Assembly (NCBI GenBank): GCA_000499405.2
Contig: HG738140.1
Span: 12,861,560 to 12,925,559 of the forward strand
From: Onchocerca volvulus
Taxonomy: Eukaryota > Nematoda > Chromadorea > Rhabditida > Onchocercidae
Direction of reading: 5' to 3'
DNA: 64,000 nucleotides
The translations under genes were made by a program, and so were the position numbers. A model generated the notes under the pieces. That model worked only from the letters and a program-made list of their open reading frames with translations. It did no database searches and had not been told where the DNA came from. This document shows positions 1 through 12,740 of this stretch, piece by piece (the stretch's first letter is position 1; each line of letters opens with the position of its first letter).

Positions 1-1751
1 GAAAAACAAAAAGATTTTCTTGATGACAAATAATGTAGAAACAGGTAAACTGGTAATGTGACAATAAAAAACTTCAAAGGTTTCAAAAATTCACCAGTTC
101 TTCACATACTTTTAGCATGGGTTTGTTGTTACGTTAGTCAGATGACAATTGAATTGACAAAAAGGACGAATTGATAGATCGAATTTGGAAGCGAAAGGAA
201 TGGATGAGAACGAGAATTAACAAAAAAAAAAAAAAAGTATGACACTACAAGGTTGAATCGAAGGTATCGATGATTAGAAATATCGTAATGTTTGCGAGTA
301 CTTTTCAAATGTTGGGTAAATCGCCAAAATGTTGAAAGAATGAAGTAAAATAATGTGGTAACGATGGTTAATGCTGATAATGTTAATAATCAATGGAATT
401 ACAATTTTGACCAGAACAGTTTAAAAAACGAAACTATAAAAAACTGATATTCCATTTAAAAAAGTATTATTAATTTAAAGAAATTTAAATGATCAAAATA
501 AAATGAAACAGAAAATTCATTAATAAAAGAATAAAAAGGAAAGAAAACATTTTGATTAAGCTTCCAATAAATGTTTTCATTATTAGCGTCTAGCACATTA
601 CTATTGATTTTTTTATTCTTATCAATCTTTCGATGTCAATAATAATACTATGATACTTTCAAAAACTAATTTTGCAATCATATTTGTGAAAAAAAAAAAG
701 TTTCAATTTACCTTTATCATTTCCCAAGTTGTTTTAAAAAAATTATTTGATAGAGCATAAAGAATATATGGGTGGAAAATATTAGATCCAGTGATAACAG
801 TTTTAAAGTTGGAGGATATCTTATCATTTTAATAAGTAAAGACTTCACCTTTTTTTTTCAAATCTTCATCACCACGATTTATGTCAGAAAATAACCAGCG
901 AATTCTTTTGAAAAAGATTTGATCGCTTGCTACAAAAAAAAAGCGTCTCACAAACGAAATAACCTAGAGATGTGTATACAGAGCAAATTTTTCACATTGC
1001 ATCGTTTTGAAGGATTATTCCAGTCATCTCAATGTTCAAATATTCATCATTTTATTTAATTGACTCAGTCTTTTCGATTCTGCATAAATTAAGCAATATC
1101 TAATGATACGAAAGTTATGCACGTATATTTGTTTTTCTTGCATAATCCATCAGTCATTTGCATTTAAAATTGAGCTTTGCCAAATATTTTTCAAATAAAC
1201 AGAAAAAAATTAGCAACACTAATTCAAAACCATTCAAATCGTAACATCATCATTCTTTGATGAAATTCATGCATTAAACTAGCAATATATACAAACTTAT
1301 GAAAATTTATTAGAAATATTTACCCTAATAACAATATAATTTACTACAATAATGATTCATATTCACACTGAACCCTGCTCACAATGTATCTTAATTACAT
1401 CAAATTTCATAAATAAATGTGCACGACCAAAAATAAATCAGAAACTAAATTACCCGCAAATGAATACAAAGACAATGGCACGATGTGGTATACAAAAACA
1501 GAGTGCATCTAAATAAATTGAAGTCGAAATGAAAAATTCATCTCCTCAGTGATTATTATACGCTTCTTTATTATCTAAATATTTAAACGCTTCAACAAAT
1601 TGAAATGAAATTAGGCTTGAATGGCTAATAGACATGCAGTCAAATGAATGAAGAATCTTAGTAATTTTGATATCAAGCTACGCTAGCATAAAGACAGTTT
1701 GCAAACTACTGAAATTGCAGATAATAGATAGGTTTTAAAATCATTATGTAA
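1..1751. other. AT-rich flank downstream of the epimerase gene
   Basis: No coding exon was recognised on either strand. The stretch is low-complexity AT-rich DNA with short poly(A)/poly(T) runs. Its right end should carry the 3' untranslated region of the minus-strand epimerase gene. A minus-strand AATAAA (TTTATT on the plus strand at 1566-1571) lies about 180 bases past the stop codon and is a reasonable polyadenylation signal. Confidence 0.5.
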
Positions 1752-4700
1752 CTAATTATGTTTTGCTTTGTGGCCTGTCGCATAAGAAGCCCAGCGATTA
1801 GCAGTTTCATTAAAGAATTCATCCTCTGTAATGATATAAAGCCATTTTAACAAATAAATATGTACGGAATGATAATCCCAACGTGCTAAATTTGGTGTCG
1901 TTTTCAATCCTAAATGTCTTAAATCATAAAAAGTTCCACTGCCGGTATCAAAAAGAGGTAGGAAAATACGTAAACTTTCTAAACCGACAGAAAACAATGT
2001 GGCAGAATCATTTTCAACATCTTGTGAATTAGAAACTTGTGCAAAATCATATAACCCAATCAGTGAGTACAGAAAACCATTAAGCACAAATGTGCCTGGT
2101 GTAGTTGGATACTCTTCAAACCACGGATGACCAAAAAGTTCATTCAACACTCCTCCTTTTGCAGCTTCCTGTAAATAGAATTCCACCTAGATATTCCAAT
2201 TTATAAAAGCTGTACCCGGCCAAGCGAAGCGTGACCAATCAGCTAGTCCATAAGGATCGGCCACGCGAAGCGTAACCGGCTTCAGCTACTCTACATAAAT
2301 AAAAATGTAAATCTTCAAATCTCCAAAAATTCTTAAACATACACTTATTTAAATGCAATGTTTGCATCAAAATTTCAAATCAATCGGTGAAGAATTTGAA
2401 ACACATTGTGTGAAAACAACATTTTTCCATTTACATTTTTATTTACATAGATAGATAGATGAATTAAAATATGATGGCAGCGGAAAATAGAAAAAACTTC
2501 ACTGCTTTTTAAATAAAGCCATGATATCCAAATCTAAAAACTTTGTTCATTTATACTAATCTTCTTGCTTTAATGTGTATCACAAGAATAATTCCATATT
2601 AACTAAATTTTTACGCTAACTAATTTACAAAAGGTATCAAAAAGAAATTTCCCAGTTTTTCTGAATGCAAAATATGAATATCACGCAACGAAATATGAAG
2701 TACGGCTTAGCACTTCACATCGAATCTTTATTATTAAATAATAGCTGCAAAATCACTTACAGTGATTTTTTAGGAATAAAAAAATTGGATTTTTTTGGAT
2801 TTTTTTTATTGAGTTAATTGGCACCTCAGAAGTCAATTCTTTTTTATTATGGAACTTAATAATCCTAAAAAAGTAATCCAATTAACTTACTATTTTAAAT
2901 AAGCGAAGTGCACGCTTTGCAACTTGCAAATATTTCATATTATTTGTTACAACATAAGCTCGTGTAAGCACACTTAAAGCATGACCCTGAGCCATTGCAC
3001 TGTGCCAGCCTGCTGGTAAAATCAAGCGTTTATCAGCAATTGAACTGTAAAAATACTTTAATTATGGATGCATTTGTAAAATTTTCTGAACAGCTATCCA
3101 AATTTGCAAAAAAACTACTGCACTTTATTTAGTTTCCCGTGCTTGCTTAAAAAGTTTTCTAATCTAGAACTCTTAAAATTTACCGTTCAACAGGAACTGA
3201 CCAACCACCATGTTCATTTTGATTGTTAGTTAACCAATCAGCTGCTATGAGAAAATGTTCAAGATGAGCTGAAGATCGCTGCTTTAAATCTCGAATTATC
3301 GAATGTCCTCGAAAAATAATAGACTGCAAAATTATATCTCCTGAAACCATTCACAGTTTGGAATGAAAATAATAAAATTCAAATTGTATGAAAGCAATAA
3401 AATCCAAATTATTTCCTCTTGATAATTTCCCATCAGAAATGAATGTTGCAGAATAGACAATTCAAACCAAAGGAAAATTCGAATTCTCTAATTAAAACCA
3501 AGCATTATATCATCAGCGAGCCTTGAAAAACTTTAGAAAGGATGAGAGTGGATTCCAATCTTTCAAAGAGGAGTATTCTTCTGACTAATATTTCACTACT
3601 ATAGTTTCAGTAAAATTATCCATAAAAATTTACTTTCCTTATAATTAAAATCAAAACTAACTTCTTTTCACAAGTTTTTCACTACCATAATGTATCTCTC
3701 TTAAAGCTAAAAAAGAATGAAATGCCTGGATGTAGAAGGATAGTTTCTTTTTTGTTTGAGGTTGATGCAAGAGCACGACCTGCATCAACTAACAAATCAC
3801 GACAAATCCACCGCCATTCGTTTGGATTTGGTTTTGCACCCAACGAATAATTATAATCGGTCTGAAAATTCATTTAATATTTTTATGAAATATAGTTTTT
3901 CAATCAAACCATAATATATAGGAATGGAATTACTATACCTTAATTAAATTATCAATTAAATCTTGTCTCTCCAAGAATTCAGTATCACCTCCCTCTTCAA
4001 AAAATATAGAAACTTTAAAATAATGAAAAATTCATATTACTTATGTATTAAAGAATGAAAAATGTGAATATCAAAGTTTTCTCTTGAAATCCCGAAAAAT
4101 ATAAAGAACTAAACAGAAACATTTAATAAGTGTTTCGATTTCTTGGTAAGATATGTAATCCTAAAATTAAGTCATCTTCCCGATTATATAAATACAAATA
4201 TAAATATGAACATAAATAAATAAATAAATCAATCAATCAATATAAATATATATAACAAACTTTGCTCGTTTGCTTGTCATGCCAAACACACTGCTCATCA
4301 TCGCTGTGGACATAATGTAGTAGCAGTGTTTTTTGATTCTGCAAGGATAAGAGATGATAAAAATAACTAAATAAAAAGACTCCTCCCATTCTATAAGCAA
4401 ATGCTACTTCCTTGATTCAAATAACTACAACAAAATCAATTTCGTTAAATGCTTTGAAAAATTTTAAATTGCTAAACTGGTTTTCAAACAAAATTCCCCA
4501 TTATTATTTTCTGATCAAAGGAAATTGTTAATTACATTAATAAGCTTTAAACTGATAGTAAAAGAACCATCCACGTCAGCCATCCAGAAGAAAGAAAGTA
4601 CTGAAAACTCCGGATCTTCATCAAGTGATAAAGAAACACCGTGATCTATAATTTCAGATGATTAAGCTACCATTTGAAATAAAAATTACAGGAAGCAAAA

Positions 4701-6328
4701 CATAAAATCGTTATTTAGATGAAATCCTGAACTTTCGAATATGTGAATTAAACATCCTAGAATATACAAAGAATATAAAAGAACAAACAAACCGAAAGCG
4801 TTAATTTCAATTTTTGTAAAGTTTGCTTTTTCATCAAAATTTAATTTGAAACCATTTCCTCCAAGCGTGTTATCATGCCATTCTTCAGCTACTGCACCTT
4901 TTACAAATGCAATCGATGATGGAGCTGGAAAATTGCTCAGCTTATAAAAAGCTAGCATGTTTCTAAACTTAAGCTTATGTTTTATAGACATGAATTTTTG
5001 TCTAAAAAATCTGAAATTCACCATTTTTGAATCGACTGTAATGCTGCAAAGCATACTGGGCGATTTGTATGGGATAGAAATAAGGAACTGTTGACCATTG
5101 TGTTGAGAGTGGTACGCCTGAAATTCGTTATTATGAAAATACAAAATGAAAATAAGCATAAGAACGAAAAAAGCAAAAACAAGGACATCAAGAAAAGCGC
5201 AAATATTCTTTCAATTCTCTATAAAATTGATTAAAAAAACCAACCATACTGAGCACTAATGCAACGTACGCGATCTCTAGTTTCTACGCTGTAGGATGCG
5301 AAATGGCCAAAAACTCCACGATAATCATAATGGATGAAATCTGGAAAACGAACTCGAGCATGTGATGTTGACCATTCGAAATGTCTGGCCATTGAATTCG
5401 ATCCTGAAAATTTCTAGTGAAGAAATTTCGGCAAAAATGTTGAATTTTTCCAGAATTTTCAAGAGAAAATTGTCTTATAACTCCTGACTTTCAGTATCTA
5501 GTCCCAGACTACGGGGAAACTTTTGTCTTTTTCCACAGTGCTGTAAACAATAGCGAAATAATGTTCCAACCTTTGAAAATCTTCCCAGAAACATCGAAGT
5601 GTTTCTTAAGAAAAGCGTTGAAGGGAAAATACACTTCATTTGTAAGTTCTTCTTCATAGCATTGATATGTCTTCTCGTTATTAACTATACAAGAAATTTC
5701 CTTCAAAGCAGAACTCCTATTTTTAATTCCTTCGATCTGAAATCAAGCAAGAGGGAATGAAAAAAACAAAGAATGCCGAAATTACAAAGTATATGAGCTT
5801 TATATACAAAAGCATCCTATCTTACAAAAAAACTTTGCTAATAAAATTCCAGAAAAAACCAATGAAAAATTACAGAAATAATATACTAAATATATATAAA
5901 AAGTTCGAGCTAAAAATGCAGTAATAAGCACTGATCAAAAAGAAATGTGAAATTCTTTCCAGCTGAATTTTGTTTTCATTTCTGTTACTGAATTTTATCG
6001 TTTTAAGAAAATAATAAAGTTCTCATATATACATATCTGTTCGGATAATTCGTTCTTAATTTAAACGTCATGCGTATTTTTAAAAGATGAAAAATAGAAA
6101 AAGAGAACCAAATTTTCATTAATCTTCCAAAACTTTGGACTTTGAGAAGATTTCGGAATTCGGTTTTAATAAAGCAGTTGATAATTAGAAGCTTACTGCT
6201 AAAGTACAGCATGGTTGCAAATTTCCGGGAGAAATAATTTTTTGAGATGAATGCAGAATCCAAAGAACTGAAAGTGTGGAAATTGCCAGTAGAGCGATAA
6301 TAATATGTCGTGATCTAAATCTTATCAT
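1752..6328 (-). CDS. hse-5: heparan sulfate D-glucuronyl C5-epimerase, 13 exons, complete
   Basis: Golgi enzyme that epimerises D-glucuronate to L-iduronate in heparan sulfate. My exons in reading order are 6328-6197, 5736-5571, 5403-5245, 5117-5022, 4924-4793, 4600-4536, 4338-4261, 3992-3939, 3861-3780, 3706-3672, 3323-3184, 3044-2891 and 2168-1752. Phases close throughout and give 569 aa, against about 617 in mammals. Residues 1-7 are basic and residues 8-27 hydrophobic, a type II signal anchor. Family blocks in order: VEVRDRV-like [25 protein letters not shown], a beta-sandwich region, [45 protein letters not shown] and a C-terminal AKHN. Tyr451, Tyr512 and Tyr530 match the spacing of the catalytic tyrosines of vertebrate GLCE. 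The exon 9/10 split (73 bp intron, donor GTCGTG) and the exon 7/8 join (donor GTTTGT) are the least certain. A possible leader acceptor lies at 6392. Confidence 0.93.
2218..2277. repeat. GC-rich 19 bp motif duplicated inside the last epimerase intron
   Basis: GGCCAAGCGAAGCGTGACC (2218-2236) recurs as GGCCACGCGAAGCGTAACC (2259-2277), 17 of 19 positions identical and 41 bases apart. The second copy can fold ACGC-GAA-GCGT. It stands out sharply from the AT-rich intron. A related GGCGAAGCGTTG occurs near 49044. No known family was recognised. Confidence 0.6.
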
Positions 6329-8230
6329 AACACTTTTCGTCGAGCAGTACCATTAGTAGGCATATCCTGAAGCCATTAGCTTACCCCATTTCTGTAGAAA
6401 ATTTATCTGCTATTTTTCAGCTAGAAATCATTCATCTGTTAAATTTAAAAAGATAAAATAGAACACAAATGAATATTTTACTCAAAATAAAACGAAACAA
6501 TGAATGGCCTAAATGAAGTTGAAGAAAAAAAGAGCAGATATATCGATACTATTCTTCAAGCACTTTCTCATCTAATTTAACACAAAAAGACTACAAAAAA
6601 TCCATTACCCCAATGAATTAACTAAACTAATTAGTTGGAAAATTTATTAAATATAATTAGTTCAAAATTTTTCTAATTTGAATGCCAAACAATATGACAG
6701 ATGAAGCCAAGGAAAAAAAAATCAACATATGTAAAAAAATATTTCAGTAAGTACTTATTAATTTATCATTTTGTCAGTTCATAATATTTATTTGAAAATT
6801 GAGTTTAAAAAACTTGTTTTATGTTATTTTCTAATATTTCACCATAATATATTTTCCGCAACGGTCTGTCTTGCGACTTATGACATCGTCTATCTAAAAA
6901 CTGAATAAAGAGAAATTGAAACAATAGGTACCACTGCTATTACTCGGTGATCTCAATGAAACAAAAATTCAAGAAATAACGCAAGATCGCAACGAAAACT
7001 TTCATCTTACATGGCAGTCGAATTTATGATTACTGTTAATCAATTGATTAGGGCACAAACGATAAGTTAATTAAGAGATTGCCGTAAGCAAAGAAGGTGC
7101 AACTAATTGGATTTACTGACAGACATTACTTATCCTTTTTTTTCCCAAATCAATAATGTCAGCCTAGTGAGCCTAATTGTAACTAGTCTATTGATGCTTT
7201 TTATAAGTATCAGTCTAAATGATATGATAATATAGCGCTCATTTTTTGATGTTATCAGTTGCTAATAAGAGCTTTTTACCTTTACTAAATGTTTTGCTTG
7301 TAAATCTTTGGCAGTGAATCGATTGGACTTGTTTGTTTCGAGAATATTGGACATGAACTGAAGAGAATTAAATTGATATTATTACGACAAAGATGACAAA
7401 TTTTGATGGCTCGATATAGTAATTGATACGGGGATGAGATAATTTAGGCTACAAGTATTCTTATAATTTATAAGCATGAACTGAAATCCCGAATAACAAA
7501 AATATGATAAAACTAACAGTCAACAATGTAAATGGGAACTACTAACAATTGCATCATACTGTTAATTTTTCTTTGAAAAAAAAATTTAAAGAAATTTTTT
7601 TTAAATAAAAAAAATTATATATTTTTTTAAATTTAAATTGAAAAGATTTGGGAAGCAATTAATATAAAGATATAATAGATGTAGATGTTGATGATTGTTG
7701 GGTCATTCATTGTGAACTGTTGTTTATCTTACTGATAGAATTTTATATCTGTTTCGAATAATGAATCGAATTTTTCAAGATTTTTAAGTTTTTAAATTTT
7801 ATTTCATTTTTTTTTTTTTTTTTGGTTTCTCGTTATTTTCAATTTCTTTTTGTTGCGTAATTATTGAGATATGGTTATTGTTGGATTCAATGAATCTTTC
7901 GATTGTTCTTACTTGGTCATTTTTTTTAAATGAAGTTTTTGTTTTATTTCATTCTTTTTTATTACTTTGTCATGTTTGTTTTATTTCGTATATTTTAGCA
8001 ACTATTCTAAGCAATTAAATGTTATTATTTTTGAATATATTTTTCGGCCTTTTTTTCTTTTCTTTTTTTTTTTTTGATTTTATATCTTCTATAATCGAAA
8101 ACTAGTTTTTCTCGTCTGAAAAAAATACTATATCAGAAATAATGGATGATAAAGTGTTAACAAAATAGTCAAAACGAAAGTTAAAGCAGTCTTTTTATTT
8201 TACAAGCAAGCTGAAAATTTCTCGAGTTTT

Positions 8231-8271
8231 ATTTATTATAGTTTTATTAGCAATATAAAACTATAATAAAT
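8231..8271. repeat. perfect 16 bp inverted repeat, 9 nt loop
   Basis: Arms 8231-8246 and 8256-8271 (core TTTATTATAGTTTTA against TAAAACTATAATAAA) pair without mismatch around the loop TTAGCAATA. AT-rich sequence raises the chance of random pairing, but 16 perfect pairs with a short loop is notable. No TE family was recognised. Confidence 0.7.
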
Positions 8272-8357
8272 TATTCAGTGGTAGATTACTGCATTTATTC
8301 ATTTACGGTACAACGGTAGGCTTTTTTAAAATATATATATAAAAAGAAAAAAAAAAG

Positions 8358-8439
8358 CATCAATATTTCCAACCCAAAAAAAAACCATTATTTTATAGAT
8401 TATAATGGTTTTCTAAATTTTTTAGGTTGGAAATGTTGA
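8358..8439. repeat. foldback element with two nested stems
   Basis: Outer arms ATCAATATTTCCAACC (8358-8373) and GGTTGGAAATGTTGAT (8424-8439) pair over 16 positions with one T-G wobble. Inner arms 8380-8390 and 8401-8411 (AAAACCATTAT against ATAATGGTTTT) pair perfectly around a 10 nt loop. The nested design suggests a small foldback (MITE-like) element or a structured transcript. No coding content. Confidence 0.65.
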
Positions 8440-9423
8440 TGGTTTTTTTCTTTAAATTTTCCTTTGAGTATTTTTTTTTTTTTTTTTTATAAAGGTGGCT
8501 CTTTTGTTTAGATTTGGCTTTTTTTCTTTTTCTCGTTGGTTTTTATTATTTTCCTTTTGTTGTTAATTATGCCTTCGATAGGTTTGAATGTTAATTATGT
8601 ATAAATATGCACAAAAATGATGACAGCCGATAGTGCAAATCCATCTTGAAGAGCCAGCGAATTGAAATGATAAATGGAAAGGACATTTGTACTGATTAAT
8701 TATTTGACATTCAAACATCTCTTTTTTTAGTTCCGCGTTCACTTTTTTTTTTTTTAAAATCTGAAGCTATTACGAACATGCATTTGTTGTTAAATGATGC
8801 TAACAAAAATGAATGAATAATCCTTTTCTTATCTAAAAATATGAATAAGAATTCAATTTAATTCAAGTAAATTTGAGATGAGAGATTTTCATTTCAAAAA
8901 AGAAAATTTTGATGTTATAGGCGGATAATTGGAAATTGCTAATTAATTGGAAAATCATCAATTTATTTGGAAAATTAATTGAAAGAATGGAAAATAATTA
9001 GAGAATGTTAATTAACAATTTTCTATAGAGAAACTGTGAAAATGCTAAAATGTGATTTATTTACGCCCAGTTCATTTATCTCTTTTCAATTACTTATTTA
9101 AAAGTGAATTGAAATGCCTTCTAAATCTTGTCGTTCATGGCAATAAAAACAGTAGCAAAGCGACAAAGAAATTATAAATTAAACGATGCATTCAGTTTGA
9201 AGTTTCTCAATGAAATTTGAAACGGTATTATTTAAAAATTACCACTTCAATGATTACGATAGCTTCATTCTTCAGATGAAATTAGAACATCAATCCAAAC
9301 TGTCACCAAACAAAACATACAAAAAGATATTCCCCAACTGTTGTAATAATTTTGAATTATCTGTTGCTGTTCGCTTTAATCTGATCATTATGGGAAACCT
9401 TTGGGCTACTGTTTTCAACAAGA

Positions 9424-9461
9424 TTTCAAGTAATTTAGGTCGTTTCAAGTAATTTAGGTCG
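9424..9461 (+). repeat. tandem duplication of a 19 bp unit
   Basis: TTTCAAGTAATTTAGGTCG occurs at 9424-9442 and again at 9443-9461 without mismatch. The end of the unit (ATTTAGGTC) is echoed once more at 9468-9476. It lies immediately before the BEL/Pao-like coding remnant and may mark the broken 5' side of that insertion. Confidence 0.75.
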
Positions 9462-9532
9462 CGTAAATTTAGGTCAATAGAATAATTCCGGATATGTAAA
9501 TTCAAAATTTATAATTTAATATTTGACAAAAA
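9461..9532 (+). repeat. 72 bp dispersed repeat, copy A
   Basis: Starts GCGTAAATTTAG and ends in an AT-rich 42 bp block. A second copy in the same orientation lies at 17877-17948. The first 12 bases are identical, the last 42 match at 38 positions, and an 18-base middle differs. Both copies have the same length. Copy A runs straight into the retrotransposon remnant. Confidence 0.7.
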
Positions 9533-11061
9533 AAGTTCAAGAGAGGATTTGTATGGCATTAGGAATAATAACCTGCACGGAAATATCATCTGCAATAAAG
9601 ATGACAATCGTAACTGTAAAACGATTTTCTTCGCTACCGAAATTAATCCGGACCATCTTATTTGTCATGAGATTTATGGCAAAAGTATCTAGAAGAAAAT
9701 TTAAAAGTTTGACAGAGTTCACAAAAAAGGAAGGTTTACCTTTAGTGATAACGAGCAGGCAAGAAACTGGTAATGAGAATGGCACAATCCGAAGTATCTC
9801 AGGAAGGCATAGAGAAATGGGGATTAGTGCGTGATACTGATGATCTCTGGAAAAGTCTGGGGAGACTAAGATGGTCTCGATCAAAAATAATGAATTTCCC
9901 GTATTTCTGTAAAGGAAGAATTGCGGAATTGATCGTAAAACAGTATCACGAAAGGATGTTTCATGCTTCCGCCAATTTAACTTGGGTCAAAATCCGGCAA
10001 ACATATTAGATATCCCATGGAAGACAACGTAAAAACCATTCTTTAAAAACTCTGTAAAAGATGTACCAGGTGGAATGTCATACCATTCGAACAGTCAGAG
10101 TTTCCACCTTATCCAACAGAAAGGATGACAGTAAGTAGACCTTCGAGAAAATCGGGATAGATCTCTTTGGTCCTATGTGGGTGAAGAACGCGACAGCATC
10201 AAAACGCTGGGTGGCTTTCTTTATGTACCTAGTCAGAGAGCCATTCATATGGAAGTCATGAAAAACATGTTTGTTGAAGCTTTCATGTAAACCTTCAGAA
10301 GATTTGTTAGCCGAAGGAGGTGTCCAGATCTTGTGTCGTCCGATAATGCCAAGAACTTTGTTCTAGCTTCTAAACTGATACAAGAGAATAGCAATTAAGA
10401 TGAAAGGTCATTAAAATGGCAATTCATTACTCCAGGAGTTTCTTGGCAAGGAGGTGTTCACGAAAGGATGGTTGGAATAGTAAAAAGAACTTTACAAAGG
10501 GCAGTAAAGAAGAATCTTTTGGAAGAAGCGAATTCACCACGCTGATAATCGAGATTGAATTTTTGATAAATGAAAGACCATTAGTAGATTATGAGAGAAA
10601 TGGAGATTAAGTATTATTTCCAGGGGTTTTTTTATGGCCTGGCTATAATGTTATGAAGAATTCATTGGAATATGTAAACAGTTTACGTGAGAATGACAAG
10701 CTGAACACATCTATTCAGCAAAAATTAATCAACCGCACCAGAATTCCGAAGAAAGTTGCAACATTCATGGAAAATATGGCAAGAAGAGTATTTGGAAGAA
10801 TTGAGAAAAAGAACGCGAAAATCGCATAAAAATCCTTACAGTAGTATAAGCCGAAAGTCAATCAATGGCGAAAGGTCCAAGAAATTCCTGGAAAATGGGT
10901 CGAGTAAAAAAGCTGATCGAAGGAAAAGACGGACTTTGTCGATTTGCTGCTGTGAGGATGGTATGCGGTTGACTTGCGCTATAGAACATTTGTACCTTTT
11001 AGAGATCTGCGGCCCTGAAAGCCTAGGCTCTAAATCCTTCTTGCCTCTCGAATATCGCTGA
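9523..11061 (+). mobile_element. degraded BEL/Pao-type LTR retrotransposon, 3' part of pol
   Basis: A non-functional pol fragment spread over several frames. 9523-9770 resembles the linker before integrase (RFSSLPKLIR). 9773-10009 holds the integrase zinc-binding start (HERMFHAS, HxxxxH). 10141-10480 holds pieces of the integrase core: GIDLFGP, KRWVAF, a DNAKNF block and GGVHERMVG with the expected Glu. 10535-10600 continues with FLINERPL. 10756-11061 matches the downstream DUF5641-like region (EYLEELRKR, AIEHLYLLEICGPE). Frameshifts and stop codons interrupt every part. Gag, protease, reverse transcriptase and RNase H are absent. Family assignment rests on motif order and is fairly secure. 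Confidence 0.85.
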
Positions 11062-11859
11062 AATCGCGGGGATAAAAGAAGAAAACCAATGATTCCTTTG
11101 TTTTAAATTTGACATTTGCGTATTTGCTGTAGTTAATTGTGGAATCAATTTTTTGTCAATTCAATCAGTGAACTTTAAAGAAGAGCTCTCTTTTGTCATG
11201 CGGAGAGTACAAGCACAAGTACATTTCAATGCACTAATAAACGTGCATACTCCTGAAATAACAAGGAAACTTTTTTATAGCCGAAAATGTATCAGAATCC
11301 TCCATTTACAAAGAAATAAGAGGATTCTGAGCAGAAAAATCATTTCAAAGGATGAATAGCCAGAAGCTCTATCGAATGGTTCAACTCATGGTACTGGATT
11401 TTTCTTTTATTGCTTTTCTCCTTTTCTTCGTATTACATTCTCTTCATTAAAGTTTTCCTTTTGATATTATCGAAACTGTATTGTTGATGCAATTTTTGTT
11501 AATTAAATTGCTGCGTTCGTTGATTAATAAATTTATTATAACAAAAGTTCAATTACCCAAGTGAATGAAATAACAAAATTGAAGAAAGTTTAAGTGTTAT
11601 AAATTGCGGGAAACTTCAATTGTATAATTCAATCACTTTTTTTTTTTTTTTGATGAGCAATTAATAATTCAGATATTGTAGTCTAGGTCACGGGCCAATA
11701 AAAGCGTGCTCTCATGTGCTAATAATGGCGCCTTCTTGTAGGATTAAACTCTGTCATTATCCACTTTCTAAAAATACGAAGAGTCCTGAACATAGGATCA
11801 TTTTAAAGGATATTTTATCACAGGGTCGGATGTTTAATAAGTCAGGATTAATTTAGTCT

Positions 11860-12110
11860 CTTCTTTTTGGGTTATGATGTCATCATTAGAATTGTTTTGT
11901 TGATAGGATTGATAATGTGATTGTCGTGTCCGTTATCGGATTATTATCAAAGCTTCGTTATAAAAGGTTTAATCACCAAAATTTGAGGTTCAACCACAAT
12001 TCAATTTGGTTTCCGCTTCTGTATCTGTATTCATTGAGAAAGAATAAAAGTTCAAATAAATCTGACTGGTCACGCAGCACAATTGCTCACGACCACAAAC
12101 GTAAGTCATT
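11860..12110 (+). repeat. LTR-like block with TATA box and poly(A) signals
   Basis: A TATAAAA motif lies near 11959 and is followed 80 to 95 bases later by two AATAAA signals (near 12044 and 12056), then a GC-richer tail (about 12060-12100). This promoter-plus-polyadenylation order is what an LTR would show, and it sits about 800 bases 3' of a BEL/Pao pol fragment in the same orientation. No partner LTR was found, so the call is tentative. It could instead be ordinary upstream sequence of glycerol kinase. Confidence 0.3.
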
Positions 12111-12740
12111 AACTGTCAATCTAAGTTAAAAATTAATTTTCTTTTAAATTTTTTGACAATGAGAATTGAAGAACAGAATTCATCCCTAGTTTTGTTATGA
12201 TCAGAAAGAACTAGCGACAAAAATTAATTAATTTTTTTAGTGGCAAATCTTCAGTTTAAAACTCTTACTTTAATGGATCAAAAATTAAAAACATGTGTAA
12301 TTCGACATACTGATGTCAAAAGACAAAAGTGAACTTCCTGATCAATCACGTGTTGTAATTTAATTGATATATATAATACTAAAAAAAAAAAGAATCGCTT
12401 TAATGATTGGCTTGTTTTGAAAAGACTGATGAATTCGAGACATTCTCGATAGTCTTACTCGAAAGAAAAAAATTAAGTTAGAAGTATTTTTCATCAATGA
12501 TAGAGGCATGAGTAGTAGCGAGAATGTTTGTTATCTTGAAAATAGCTATTAACTGGCTTGTTTTCGTGAAAGTTTGCAATGATAGCGCTGTTGTCTTCTT
12601 TCATGTTGCAATTTCAATTTATTGACATTCATTTGAAGTCATCTTAATCATATCGCTATATATTTTGCTTGTATGATTCGTATCGTAAGAGTTGTTTAAT
12701 AATAAAATTGATCTAATATATTATCTTCATAATTTTTCTT

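Larger units (their letters stand above)
6329..9423. other. intergenic AT-rich region between epimerase and retrotransposon remnant
   Basis: No exon was recognised. The left end (6329-6400) should hold the epimerase 5' leader, which contains several short upstream ATGs. The rest is AT-rich with long T or A runs near 7810, 8061 and 8470, and two strong inverted repeats listed separately (8231-8271 and 8358-8439). Confidence 0.5.

Noticed and set aside
3682..3779. Reading the open frame at 3682-3873 as one uninterrupted epimerase exon
   Set aside because: The distal part loses family similarity and does not connect in phase to the next exon. Excising 3779-3707 restores both.
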